A stretch of DNA of 42,379 nt, taken from assembly GCF_016901995.1 (NCBI RefSeq), contig NZ_JACJLE010000038.1, forward strand, positions 1-42,379, in the 5' to 3' direction. Below the pieces are notes generated by a model that was not told the DNA's origin, ran no database searches, and saw only the letters and a program-made list of their open reading frames with translations. This document shows, one piece after another, positions 1-8,009 of this stretch (position 1 is its first letter; every line of letters begins with the position of its first letter). This DNA comes from Bacteroides caecigallinarum. GTDB taxonomy: Bacteria; Bacteroidota; Bacteroidia; Bacteroidales; Bacteroidaceae. The position numbers and the translations under genes are program-made.

Positions 1-106
1 GGGACTGAACATGATATACAATCTTAAGGATTAATGAAAAATCGGCCTTATTCCACTTCCTGATGTTGTAAGTTTATACAAAATTATAATTATAAATTGA
101 TATACA

Positions 107-928
107 ATGGAAAAAAGAGAATGGAAAACCATAAAGGAATATCAGGATATTCTTTTCGACTTCTATAACGGAATAGCAAAAATCACTATCAACCGTCCGC
201 GATACAGAAATGCATTCACTCCTACCACTACATCCGAGATAAGCGATGCACTGCTTATCTGCCGCGAATGTCAGGACATCAATGTAGTAGTACTGACCGG
301 TGCCGGCGACAAAGCATTCTGTTCAGGCGGCGACATGCATGTGAAAGGCCACGGAGGATATATCGGAACAGACGGTGTGCCACGCCTCAACGTGCTTGAC
401 GTACAGAAGCAGATACGTTCCATTCCTAAACCTGTGATAGCGATGGTAAACGGTTATGCTATCGGCGGCGGACACGTTCTTCACGTAGTTTGCGACTTGT
501 CAATAGCATCTGAGAATGCCATATTCGGACAGACAGGCCCTCGTGTAGGTAGCTTCGATGCCGGTTTCGGTTCTTCATACCTTGCCCGCGTGGTAGGTCA
601 GAAAAAGGCTCGCGAAATATGGTTCCTCTGCCGTCAGTATTCTGCACAGGAAGCCCTTGAAATGGGACTTGTAAATAAGGTTGTTCCTTTCGACCGTCTG
701 GAAGACGAGGTTGTGGAATGGGCAGAAACAATGATGCAACACAGCCCGCTTGCACTTCGTATGATTAAGGCTGGTCTGAATGCCGAACTCGACGGTCAGG
801 CAGGAATACAGGAACTGGCTGGAGATGCCACAATGCTGTATTACATGACCGAAGAAGCACAGGAAGGCGGAAAGGCATTCCTAGAAAAGCGTAAACCGGA
901 CTGGAGCAAATTCCCGAAAATGCCGTAA
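107..928 (+). CDS. menB: 1,4-dihydroxy-2-naphthoyl-CoA synthase (MenB)
   Basis: Cytoplasmic crotonase-fold enzyme that closes the ring of o-succinylbenzoyl-CoA to 1,4-dihydroxy-2-naphthoyl-CoA in menaquinone synthesis. The 273 residues match the usual MenB length. Visible motifs are the CoA-binding RPRYRNAF (about 30-37), the oxyanion-hole region AFCSGGD (70-76), NGYAIGGGH (115-123) and the MenB signature [16 protein letters not shown] (141-156), followed by the conserved [15 protein letters not shown]. The start is the ATG at 107; [12 protein letters not shown] just after it is typical of MenB N-termini. menC follows after a 137-bp spacer holding a tandem palindromic repeat. menD and menF, expected upstream in this order of bacteria, would lie outside the window. 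Identification is very secure. Confidence 0.97.
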   Translation: MEKREWKTIKEYQDILFDFYNGIAKITINRPRYRNAFTPTTTSEISDALLICRECQDINVVVLTGAGDKAFCSGGDMHVKGHGGYIGTDGVPRLNVLDVQKQIRSIPKPVIAMVNGYAIGGGHVLHVVCDLSIASENAIFGQTGPRVGSFDAGFGSSYLARVVGQKKAREIWFLCRQYSAQEALEMGLVNKVVPFDRLEDEVVEWAETMMQHSPLALRMIKAGLNAELDGQAGIQELAGDATMLYYMTEEAQEGGKAFLEKRKPDWSKFPKMP

Positions 929-947
929 AACAACATACGTTTTTATC

Positions 948-1035
948 GTTACACGTTCGTGTGACGCATGTGACACCTACGTGTGACGAGTGTGACACGT
1001 TCGTGTAACGAGCGTAACACTTACGTGTTACGCCT
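948..1035. repeat. four tandem 22-bp palindromic units
   Basis: Four adjoining 22-bp units fill the menB-menC spacer, at 948-969, 970-991, 992-1013 and 1014-1035. Each has the pattern GTnACAC-NNNC-GTGTnACG plus a short variable tail, so each is itself an inverted repeat; the fourth unit has a perfect GTAACAC/GTGTTAC pair. The variable bases fall mainly at the third position of each arm and in the loop. The array could fold as a series of small hairpins in the menB-menC mRNA, or be a binding array. Its function is unknown to me. Confidence 0.85.
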
Positions 1036-1065
1036 ATTTATACAGCCCATCTAAAAATATACTTT

Positions 1066-2127
1066 ATGATTAAATCAGAAATCATCCCTTACGAACTCCA
1101 TTTCAAACAACCTGCAGGTACATCACGTGGTGTGTATACCACCCGCAAAGTATGGTATGTCCGACTCACGGATACAGAAACCGGTAAATCGGGATTAGGC
1201 GAGTGCGCCCCACTTCCCAACCTGAGTTGTGACGATATTCCTGAATACGAAGATGTGCTGCATTGCCATTGCCTGCAAGTAGAGAAAACCGGTTCCATTG
1301 ATTATAAGAGCCTGCGTCCATACCCTTCGATGCTGTTCGGTCTGGAAACAGCCTTTTATCATCTACATGCCGGTAGCCTTGCTTTCTGGGACACACCATT
1401 CTCGCGTGGAGAAGAGGGAATTACCATAAACGGCCTTATATGGATGGGCAGTTTCGATGAGATGTATGCCCGTATCCGAGAAAAGATGAGTGCCGGATTC
1501 CGCTGCATAAAACTGAAAATCGGCGCCATAGATTTCGACAAGGAATTGCAGTTGATAGAATTTATCCGAAGCCATTTCGACAAGGATGAAATAGAACTCC
1601 GCGTGGATGCCAACGGAGCATTCAAACCGTCCGACGCAATGTCCAGACTTGAAGCACTGAGCAAGTTCGACCTTCATTCCATAGAACAGCCAATACGTCA
1701 GGGACAATGGGAAGAAATGGCAAAACTATGTGCCACTACCCCACTACCTATTGCTCTCGACGAAGAACTGATAGGAGTAAATACTGAAAGCGAAAAGATT
1801 CGCCTTCTGGAAACTATCCGTCCACAATACATTATTCTTAAACCGTCACTGCATGGCGGAATTGCCGGTTCTGAAGAATGGATACGACTGGCAAAGGAAA
1901 GAAATATCGGCTATTGGATAACATCGGCACTGGAATCAAATATCGGATTGAACGCCATAGCACAATGGACTGCTACCCAGGAACATATCTTACAACAGGG
2001 ACTCGGCACAGGACAGCTGTTTACTGATAATATTGAGTCTCCGCTGTGTATTAAGGGAGAGAGGTTGTGGTTTGATGCGGAGAAACAAAAACCAACAACA
2101 ATGCAAAATTTATTTTGTAAATATTAG
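1066..2127 (+). CDS. menC: o-succinylbenzoate synthase (MenC)
   Basis: Enolase-superfamily enzyme that dehydrates SHCHC to o-succinylbenzoate in menaquinone synthesis; cytoplasmic. The 353-residue chain has the N-terminal capping domain (1-110) and the barrel. Active-site residues are visible: the K-L-K pair (K149/K151), metal ligands D181 in VDANGA, E207 in SIEQP and D232 in ALDEE, and the catalytic K259 in ILKPS. The later ITSALESNIGLNA stretch (about 285-297) is also typical. It lies downstream of menB in the same direction and is probably co-transcribed. The usual next gene, menE, is displaced by about 4.7 kb because a porin/lamin-tail/phytase-like block intervenes. Confidence 0.95.
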   Translation: MIKSEIIPYELHFKQPAGTSRGVYTTRKVWYVRLTDTETGKSGLGECAPLPNLSCDDIPEYEDVLHCHCLQVEKTGSIDYKSLRPYPSMLFGLETAFYHLHAGSLAFWDTPFSRGEEGITINGLIWMGSFDEMYARIREKMSAGFRCIKLKIGAIDFDKELQLIEFIRSHFDKDEIELRVDANGAFKPSDAMSRLEALSKFDLHSIEQPIRQGQWEEMAKLCATTPLPIALDEELIGVNTESEKIRLLETIRPQYIILKPSLHGGIAGSEEWIRLAKERNIGYWITSALESNIGLNAIAQWTATQEHILQQGLGTGQLFTDNIESPLCIKGERLWFDAEKQKPTTMQNLFCKY

Positions 2128-2252
2128 TTATTTACTACTTTTCAAAATACCTCATATAGTTTTGGTAAGTCTTATTTTCTGAGAGAATAGGGAAATAAAA
2201 AAATGAAATATTGATTTAATTTTTGTGAAATATTATTGTAATAACAGGCCAA

Positions 2253-2260
2253 TACTTTTA
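2253..2260 (+). promoter_or_regulatory. weak Bacteroides -7 box before the porin block
   Basis: TACTTTTA matches seven of eight positions of the Bacteroides -7 consensus TAnnTTTG and lies 25 bp before the porin start codon. No convincing TTTG -33 box is present at 19-21 bp upstream. The 157-bp A+T-rich gap after menC is where a separate promoter for the three-gene block would be expected. Confidence 0.3.
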
Positions 2261-2284
2261 CGCAAAAATTAAATGCAATTATAA

Positions 2285-3640
2285 ATGATACAGAAACTAT
2301 TTACCAAGACACTTACAACATGTGGAATATTTTCCATCCTGTGTGGAAATATATTGGCACAAGACTTAAATGATAAGAGTAACATCTTTTTCGATGAAGG
2401 AAAACTAACTTTCCAATCCAAAGACAAAGCCTTCAAATTAAAACTAGATAACAGAATCTATACCGATTTATCCTTTTATCTGCCAACAGAATCTGTAGAT
2501 GGTTTATCTTCCAAACCCAATAAAGATATTGAAGAAGATGACGGTGTTTTCAGATTCAACAATGGTGTAAGTATAAGAAGGGCCCGATTTGCAATTAAAG
2601 CCACTTTATACGAAAAATGGTTTGCAGAACTGGATGTTGACTTCGCCTATAATGAAGTTGAACTTAAAGACATGTATCTTGGATATAAGTTCAATGATCA
2701 TATTTCAATCAAGGCGGGTCATTTTAAGGAACCTATGAGTATGGAACGATTAACAAGTTCCAGATATCTGACTTTTAATGAACGCCCAATGCCAGTAGAA
2801 ATGTTTGCAGGTGGTAGACGCATGGGTACAGCTTTAACAGCATGGGGAAATCATTGGTGGCTGTCCGGAGGCGTTTTCGGTCAGCAAATTGACATTCTAC
2901 AAAAAGAAAAGAATAGAGGCAGCGACGGTTATGGCTTTACAGGCCGTGTAGCTTCCGCCCCAATTAACAATGACGATTTTACTTTGCATTTCGGCGGATA
3001 TGCATCATACAGAACTCCTGATGCTAACGGAACTGAAAACCGTATAGTAGAGTTCAGGACCTTCCCGGAGAGTCGCACAGATCGTCGCAGATTTGTTCGT
3101 GCGGAAATAGCAAATGTTAATCACTATACTACTTATGGCATTGAAGCTGCCGTTAAATATAAAAAACTTCTGGCTTATGGTGAATATATGTTTACCTCAC
3201 TGTCAAGATTCAAAGAAGAGAACAATAACAAATTGCAGCTTAAAAACGCAGAGTTTATTGGCTGGTATGCAGCTGCATCTTACATGATTCTTGGCGAACA
3301 GAAACGATATGTTCCTGAAGATGCCGAATTTGCACCTATGTACCAGAAACGTAAGGGTGGATGTCTGGAAATTGCAGGACGAGTAAGCCATGTAAACCTA
3401 AATGATTTCCATGAAATATCCAATCCAATAACAGGTGGAGCAGCTTATGCCTATGCTCTGAACCTGAACTGGTATCCTGTTCCGAATATATTGCTGGGGT
3501 TGAACTATACATTTATGGATAACGACAAGTATGCCGATGATAAAGGTCATATAACAAAAGATAATCAGCCATTAAGCAAAGCTATGCCAAACGGATTAGA
3601 TTTCAATATTCTACAAATGAGATTAATGCTATCATTCTAA
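2285..3640 (+). CDS. outer-membrane porin, OprO/OprP (phosphate-selective) type
   Basis: 451-residue outer-membrane beta-barrel. A signal peptide is evident (hydrophobic stretch to about residue 25, ending ILAQ). The mature N-terminus carries the Porin_O_P-type pattern: FFDEGKLTFQSKD, then KLKLDNRIYTDLSFY, then GVSIRRARFAIKATLYEKWFAELDVDFA and IKAGHFKEPMSMERLTSS (about residues 139-156). The chain ends in alternating residues and a C-terminal Phe (MRLMLSF), as expected for BAM-dependent insertion. Family members include the phosphate/polyphosphate porins OprP and OprO, but many Bacteroidetes members are uncharacterised, so phosphate specificity is inference. It is the first gene of a tight three-gene operon (11 bp to the next gene), which supports a shared role. 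Confidence 0.85.
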   Translation: MIQKLFTKTLTTCGIFSILCGNILAQDLNDKSNIFFDEGKLTFQSKDKAFKLKLDNRIYTDLSFYLPTESVDGLSSKPNKDIEEDDGVFRFNNGVSIRRARFAIKATLYEKWFAELDVDFAYNEVELKDMYLGYKFNDHISIKAGHFKEPMSMERLTSSRYLTFNERPMPVEMFAGGRRMGTALTAWGNHWWLSGGVFGQQIDILQKEKNRGSDGYGFTGRVASAPINNDDFTLHFGGYASYRTPDANGTENRIVEFRTFPESRTDRRRFVRAEIANVNHYTTYGIEAAVKYKKLLAYGEYMFTSLSRFKEENNNKLQLKNAEFIGWYAAASYMILGEQKRYVPEDAEFAPMYQKRKGGCLEIAGRVSHVNLNDFHEISNPITGGAAYAYALNLNWYPVPNILLGLNYTFMDNDKYADDKGHITKDNQPLSKAMPNGLDFNILQMRLMLSF

Positions 3641-3651
3641 AAAAATATTTT

Positions 3652-5493
3652 ATGAAAAAAAACTTATTCAAATGTGCAGTCGTACTTTTCGGTACTGCAT
3701 TGATTGTAACAAGCTGTAAAGACGATTCAGAAGAAGATCTGAATTTAGGAAATTCTGACATTACAGGATTATTTATTAATGAAGTATGTTCTAGCGGAAC
3801 AGACTGGGTAGAATTATACAATTCATCTGACAAAGACATTAAATTAGATGGATATAAACTCCAGGATAACAAAGGGGCAGATGAAGAATATACATTTCCT
3901 GAAAATGCAGTCATAGCATCTAAATCTTTCCTTGTATTAGAAAAAGAAACAGATTTTGCTTTTGGTATTTCAGGTGACGGGGATGAAATAAAACTCTTGG
4001 ATAGTACGTATAAAACAATTGATCAGATTGTTATTCCAGTCCTTGAAGACGGACAGACTTTTGCCCGCACCGCTGATGGTGGAAAAGATTGGGCTGTTGC
4101 CGAAGCAGGAACAAAAGGAAAATCCAACACATCAGAGCCAGACGATAATACAGACAATTCTACAGATGAAAGTGATGTAAACCTTCTTATTAATGAAGTC
4201 ATGAGCGCACCATTGGATGGAGAATTTGACTTTATCGAAATATTCAATCCGGGTACGGAGGATGTTGATATCAGTGGCTTTATTTTACAGGATGATAAAG
4301 GAGCAACAGAACAGTATATTATTCCTGAAGGAACTGTTATAGCAGCAAACAGTTTAATCTGCTTCAGTCAGGCCCAGGAAGGTAACCCTAACGGTAGTTT
4401 TGGTTTCGGTTTGAGTTCTAAAGGTGACAAGGTCACTTTCCTGGATAGCGAAGGTAAAAAAATTGACGAAGTTGAGACACCTGCTATGGAAAAAGGAACA
4501 TCTTATGCAAGAGTATCCAATGGTGCCGCATCATGGCATATCTGTGATACTCCAACGAAAGGTGAAGACAATAACGGAGAGTCAAATTCAGATTTAAAAG
4601 GTGTTCTAATGATTAATGAGGTATATACTTTCAGTGATCAGTCAGATATCAATGATTTGGACTATATTGAAATATATAACAATTCATCAGAAGATATAGA
4701 TATGTCAGGTTTGAAACTATGGGAAGGTGGCGGACAAGAAGAGGCGTGGACCGTCCCCTCCGGAAAAATTATTCCTGCTAAAGGTTTTATAGTTATTGAA
4801 TGCGATAAGGAAGGACTTCACGGAGATGCAGTAAACTATCCATCATGGGGGTTAAGCAAGAATGACGAAATTATAGTCCTTGCTGATGCCAACATGAATA
4901 TAATTGACCAAATTTCTACTCCAAATATGTCTGAAAATGAGACCTATGGAAGAAAAACTGACGGTAGTACAGAATGGGTGATTTTTGCTGAACTTACCAA
5001 AGGAACATCCAACAACGGTGCGCAGGAGAAACAGGAAGTAATCAATACTACAGGGGTTTTCATCAATGAGGTTTTCACAAACAATCAGGATACACAAATT
5101 TCTTCTTGGGATGACACTAAAGACTTCATTGAATTCTTTAATTCTACAGATAAAGACGTAGATTTGGGTGGATACAGTATTCTTGATGATAAGATGGATG
5201 AAGAAGACCGTTATACATTTCCTAATGGAACTATAATCAAAGCAAAATCATTTCTGACTCTAAATGTTGACAAGAATGCAACTGATGGTCCTACCTTCGG
5301 CCTGGGAAAAGGTGGAGACAAAGTTCTATTCTACAATAAAGACAAGAAATTGATTGATGAAATGGTAACAGGGGATTTTGAAGATAATGAAATATACAGT
5401 ACTGGAAGAAAAACTGACGGTAGCTCCGAAATTGTTGTATTTACAGAAGTTTCTAAAAACGCCAGTAATAATGGCAAAAGTATCAAGCAATAA
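3652..5493 (+). CDS. lipoprotein with four lamin-tail (LTD) domains
   Basis: 613-residue exported lipoprotein. The lipobox is IVTSC with C22, followed by KDDSEED, an acidic stretch like the lipoprotein export signal that sends Bacteroidetes lipoproteins to the cell surface. Four repeats of a lamin-tail domain follow, each opening with INEV, then (D/E)(W/F)IE(L/I/F)(Y/F)N, GyxLxD, a PxG/A-T-I-I/V-xAxxF/L strand and LxxxGDx(I/V)xxxD. They begin near residues 38, 176, 317 and 465 and are joined by acidic, Asn-rich linkers. No catalytic domain is visible. Bacterial LTDs usually accompany secreted or membrane-bound hydrolases; here the enzyme would be the next gene, whose ATG overlaps this stop codon by one base. 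I infer a surface scaffold or ligand-binding protein. The ligand is unknown. Confidence 0.85.
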   Translation: MKKNLFKCAVVLFGTALIVTSCKDDSEEDLNLGNSDITGLFINEVCSSGTDWVELYNSSDKDIKLDGYKLQDNKGADEEYTFPENAVIASKSFLVLEKETDFAFGISGDGDEIKLLDSTYKTIDQIVIPVLEDGQTFARTADGGKDWAVAEAGTKGKSNTSEPDDNTDNSTDESDVNLLINEVMSAPLDGEFDFIEIFNPGTEDVDISGFILQDDKGATEQYIIPEGTVIAANSLICFSQAQEGNPNGSFGFGLSSKGDKVTFLDSEGKKIDEVETPAMEKGTSYARVSNGAASWHICDTPTKGEDNNGESNSDLKGVLMINEVYTFSDQSDINDLDYIEIYNNSSEDIDMSGLKLWEGGGQEEAWTVPSGKIIPAKGFIVIECDKEGLHGDAVNYPSWGLSKNDEIIVLADANMNIIDQISTPNMSENETYGRKTDGSTEWVIFAELTKGTSNNGAQEKQEVINTTGVFINEVFTNNQDTQISSWDDTKDFIEFFNSTDKDVDLGGYSILDDKMDEEDRYTFPNGTIIKAKSFLTLNVDKNATDGPTFGLGKGGDKVLFYNKDKKLIDEMVTGDFEDNEIYSTGRKTDGSSEIVVFTEVSKNASNNGKSIKQ

Positions 5494-6656
5494 TGTATAG
5501 ATGTAAAAAAATAAATATTAATGCGGTTCTGTATGGAACCGCATTAATTCTGTTACATGCATCCTGTTCTTCAGATAAAAATTCAGACTCTACAGTTTCA
5601 ACAACTTATCATTATCCAATTCCTTCAAAGACAGTCAGTTTCAGTGACTCAAAGATTTCATTTCAGATTGGTGGCTACGGTTCTGATCTGGTGTATTTGA
5701 AGAAAGATAGTACATTCTGGCTATTGACAGACAGAGGTCCCAATGTAGATAATCAATCCGGTGACGGAAAAATATTCCCGCAACCTGAGTTTTGCCCTCG
5801 TATCGGCATTTTTGCAAAAGAAAAAGAACAGTTTGTATTAAAACGCGAAATTCTTTTAAAAGATACCAATAATATTCCATTCACCGGCTTACCTATAAAG
5901 AACAATCCTGGCTCTACGGGTGAGATAGCCTATGATATTGAAGGAAAAAAAATCCACTCATATACCAAACATGGCATAGACCCTGAAGGTTTGGCTGTTT
6001 TGCCAGACAGCTCATTTTGGGTGAGTGAAGAATATGGCCCTTTTCTGATGCATTTTGACAAAACTGGCAGGTGCATAGAATCATTATCTCCTTTTGATGG
6101 TACAATGCCTATACATTATCAGAAAAGAAGGCCTAATAGGGGACTTGAAGGTTTATGTTCAAATCCTGATGGTACATTCCTGTATGGCATTATGCAGTCA
6201 CCTCTTACCGACTCGAAAGAACATACTGTACCATTGTTTAAATATGATACATCTAACAAGATATGGTCCGAATATACATATCCTCTTGACTCGGAGAGTG
6301 ATGGTGCAAATGCTTTATGCTGGATCAGCGATAGCGTCTTGCTTGTTCTGGAAAGAGATGGGAAATTTCCGGATAAAAACTTTCATGCGAACAAAAAGGT
6401 TTATAAGGTCTGCCTAACACAATCTTTTCAGATACTTGAGAAAACTCTTATATTGGATATTGTAAAAGCTGCACCGGAATATGTTCATGACAAAATAGAA
6501 GGTCTTGCAATGATTGGTGATTCCATTTTATGCATAGCAAATGATGATGACTTTGGCATAACATCCCCTGAAAAACCCAATAACACTGTTATTGAAAAAA
6601 ATACTCCTTCTGGATGCAAGGATTTTAACGAATTATGGTTTTTTAATATTAGATGA
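5493..6656 (+). CDS. phytase-like / esterase-like propeller lipoprotein
   Basis: 387-residue lipoprotein (lipobox LLHASC, C25) with the fold pattern of the esterase-like activity of phytase family (PF13449-type). Signature stretches are GGYGSDLVYLKKDSTFWLLTDRGPNVD, then IDPEGLAVLPDSSFWVSEEYGPFLMHFD, RRPNRGLEGLCSNPDGTFLYGIMQS, and late KIEGLAMIGDSILCIANDDDFG. The repeated acidic DPEG, NRGLEG and KIEGLA segments are those expected to hold metal in the propeller. The start ATG shares one base with the upstream stop (TAATG), so translation is coupled to the lamin-tail gene. Enzymatic activity on phosphoesters is known for only a few relatives, so the substrate is inferred. It is the last gene of the block that splits the men cluster. 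Confidence 0.82.
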   Translation: MYRCKKININAVLYGTALILLHASCSSDKNSDSTVSTTYHYPIPSKTVSFSDSKISFQIGGYGSDLVYLKKDSTFWLLTDRGPNVDNQSGDGKIFPQPEFCPRIGIFAKEKEQFVLKREILLKDTNNIPFTGLPIKNNPGSTGEIAYDIEGKKIHSYTKHGIDPEGLAVLPDSSFWVSEEYGPFLMHFDKTGRCIESLSPFDGTMPIHYQKRRPNRGLEGLCSNPDGTFLYGIMQSPLTDSKEHTVPLFKYDTSNKIWSEYTYPLDSESDGANALCWISDSVLLVLERDGKFPDKNFHANKKVYKVCLTQSFQILEKTLILDIVKAAPEYVHDKIEGLAMIGDSILCIANDDDFGITSPEKPNNTVIEKNTPSGCKDFNELWFFNIR

Positions 6657-6861
6657 ACCTATTGTATTTTTCTGCTGTTGAATGTCACATAAAGAATTCT
6701 CATACCCACGTGGCTTTTGACAGCAGATTTTTCATTACCCATATTCCTTCTAAGTAATTTGAATAATTGTATTATCATACTAACTTGCATATATTCTAAA
6801 TTTTTGCGAATATTGCATATAATTATGCATACGATATTTGTTCCAGAAAATTTACTCAATA

Positions 6862-7944
6862 ATGCATCAGAACATCACCATAAACGGAAAGACTTATACA
6901 GCTGAAGAAGCATCATTACTTAAAGAGCGGTTCGCATCAAAATACGGTGAAGATAGTTTCATGGCTTCACTTAGTGGATTCCTTGCCGAATGGTACAACG
7001 AGAGTCCGTTATTGAAAGTCCACACATCCGGCTCTACAGGTACTCCTAAAGAACTATGGGTAGAGAAGGAAAGGATGATGAACAGTGCACACCTTACAGT
7101 ATCATTCTTGAGACTAAAGACCGGCGACAGCGCATTATTGTGTATGCCCCTGCCCTACATAGCGGGGAAAATGGTAGTAGTACGCAGCATAATAGCAGGC
7201 CTTAACCTTATGGTAGTTGCCCCATGCGGACGACCGCTACAGTACATAACAGAAATACCGGACTTTGCAGCTATGATACCGATGCAGGTATTCAATTCAT
7301 TGCAGCATCCGGAAGATAGAGAAAAACTGATGCAAATCCGTCACCTCATAATCGGAGGAGGAGCAATAGACAAGAACATGGCTGAAGAACTGAAGTCTTT
7401 CCCCAACGCAGTATGGAGCACATACGGAATGACTGAAACACTCTCGCATATCGCACTGCGACGCCTTAATGGCAGTGATGCGTCGGAATGGTACACACCT
7501 TTCGACAATGTATCACTTAATCTTTCAGATGAAGGAACACTTATCATCTCTGCTCCATCAGTAAACCCTGAAACTTTAATCACAAACGATATAGTAGAAT
7601 TCAACGACAAAGGTCAGTTCCGAATACTCGGACGCAAGGATAATACTATCAACACCGGAGGAGTGAAAGTACAGATAGAACAAGTGGAAGAAAAACTTAG
7701 TCACTACCTGCCGGAAGGTTCATATATGATAACCTCCGTACCGGATGCCAAGTTCGGCGAGAAAATAGTAATGTTAGTATCACGCGAAATGAATACTGAC
7801 GATGCGATAAACAACCTCCCGCATTACTGGCGTCCGAAACATATCATCCTTATCCCGGAACTTCCGCTTACAGGAACAGGAAAGCCTGACAGGGCTAAGG
7901 CGAAGGCTATTGCGGCGGGAACATTAATAAATTTTGTCTTATAG
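6862..7944 (+). CDS. menE: o-succinylbenzoate-CoA ligase (MenE)
   Basis: Acyl-adenylate-forming enzyme that activates o-succinylbenzoate with ATP and CoA, between MenC and MenB in menaquinone synthesis. Adenylation motifs are clear: TSGSTGTPK (55-63, phosphate-binding loop), YGMTETLSHIALR (A5), GRKDNTINTGGVKV (A8) and the C-terminal LTGTGKPDRAKAKA with the catalytic Lys. At 360 residues it is compact compared with the roughly 450-residue E. coli enzyme. I chose the ATG at 6862 (MHQNITINGK); an in-frame TTG at 6838 would add eight residues with no family support. It is cut off from menBC by three unrelated genes and a 205-bp spacer, so it may need its own promoter; I found no good match to one. 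Confidence 0.95.
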   Translation: MHQNITINGKTYTAEEASLLKERFASKYGEDSFMASLSGFLAEWYNESPLLKVHTSGSTGTPKELWVEKERMMNSAHLTVSFLRLKTGDSALLCMPLPYIAGKMVVVRSIIAGLNLMVVAPCGRPLQYITEIPDFAAMIPMQVFNSLQHPEDREKLMQIRHLIIGGGAIDKNMAEELKSFPNAVWSTYGMTETLSHIALRRLNGSDASEWYTPFDNVSLNLSDEGTLIISAPSVNPETLITNDIVEFNDKGQFRILGRKDNTINTGGVKVQIEQVEEKLSHYLPEGSYMITSVPDAKFGEKIVMLVSREMNTDDAINNLPHYWRPKHIILIPELPLTGTGKPDRAKAKAIAAGTLINFVL

Positions 7945-7953
7945 ACAAGACAA
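7934..7953. other. small hairpin at the end of menE
   Basis: TTGTCTT (7934-7940) and AAGACAA (7947-7953) form a perfect seven-base stem with a six-base loop that includes the menE stop codon. The same heptamer recurs in the larger hairpin at 7964-7989, so the two stems can exchange partners. Confidence 0.55.
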
Positions 7954-7963
7954 TAATGGGCAT

Positions 7964-7989
7964 TTTTTGTCTTACCCATAAGACAAAAA
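7964..7989. terminator. two-way terminator between menE and the OMP gene
   Basis: Perfect 11-bp inverted repeat, TTTTTGTCTTA (7964-7974) and TAAGACAAAAA (7979-7989), with loop CCCA. The T-run on one arm and A-run on the other give a U-tail in either direction, suiting the convergent genes that end at 7944 and 8010. Confidence 0.75.
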
Positions 7990-8009
7990 CAATTTTATAC
8001 CACCAAACA

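Noticed and set aside
1..106. Possible tail of an upstream gene (menD) at the left edge.
   Set aside because: Two frames stop early (stops at 25-27 and 32-34), each leaving fewer than 11 codons, too little to recognise any protein.
948..1035. Reading the menB-menC palindrome array as a CRISPR.
   Set aside because: Units abut without spacers of unique sequence, and no cas gene is present.
2223..2242. Direct repeat TTGTGAA / TTGTAAT resembling a Pho box before the porin gene.
   Set aside because: The repeat period is 13 bp instead of the 11 bp of the E. coli Pho box, and no Bacteroides Pho box standard is known to me.
6657..6861. Palindrome TGCATA-TAAT-TATGCA (about 6814-6830) as an operator or IS remnant before menE.
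   Set aside because: Only six-base A+T-rich arms; expected by chance in such DNA. No other gene is supportable in this spacer.
6838..6861. Longer menE start at TTG 6838.
   Set aside because: Adds eight residues without family support, while the ATG at 6862 gives a usual N-terminus.
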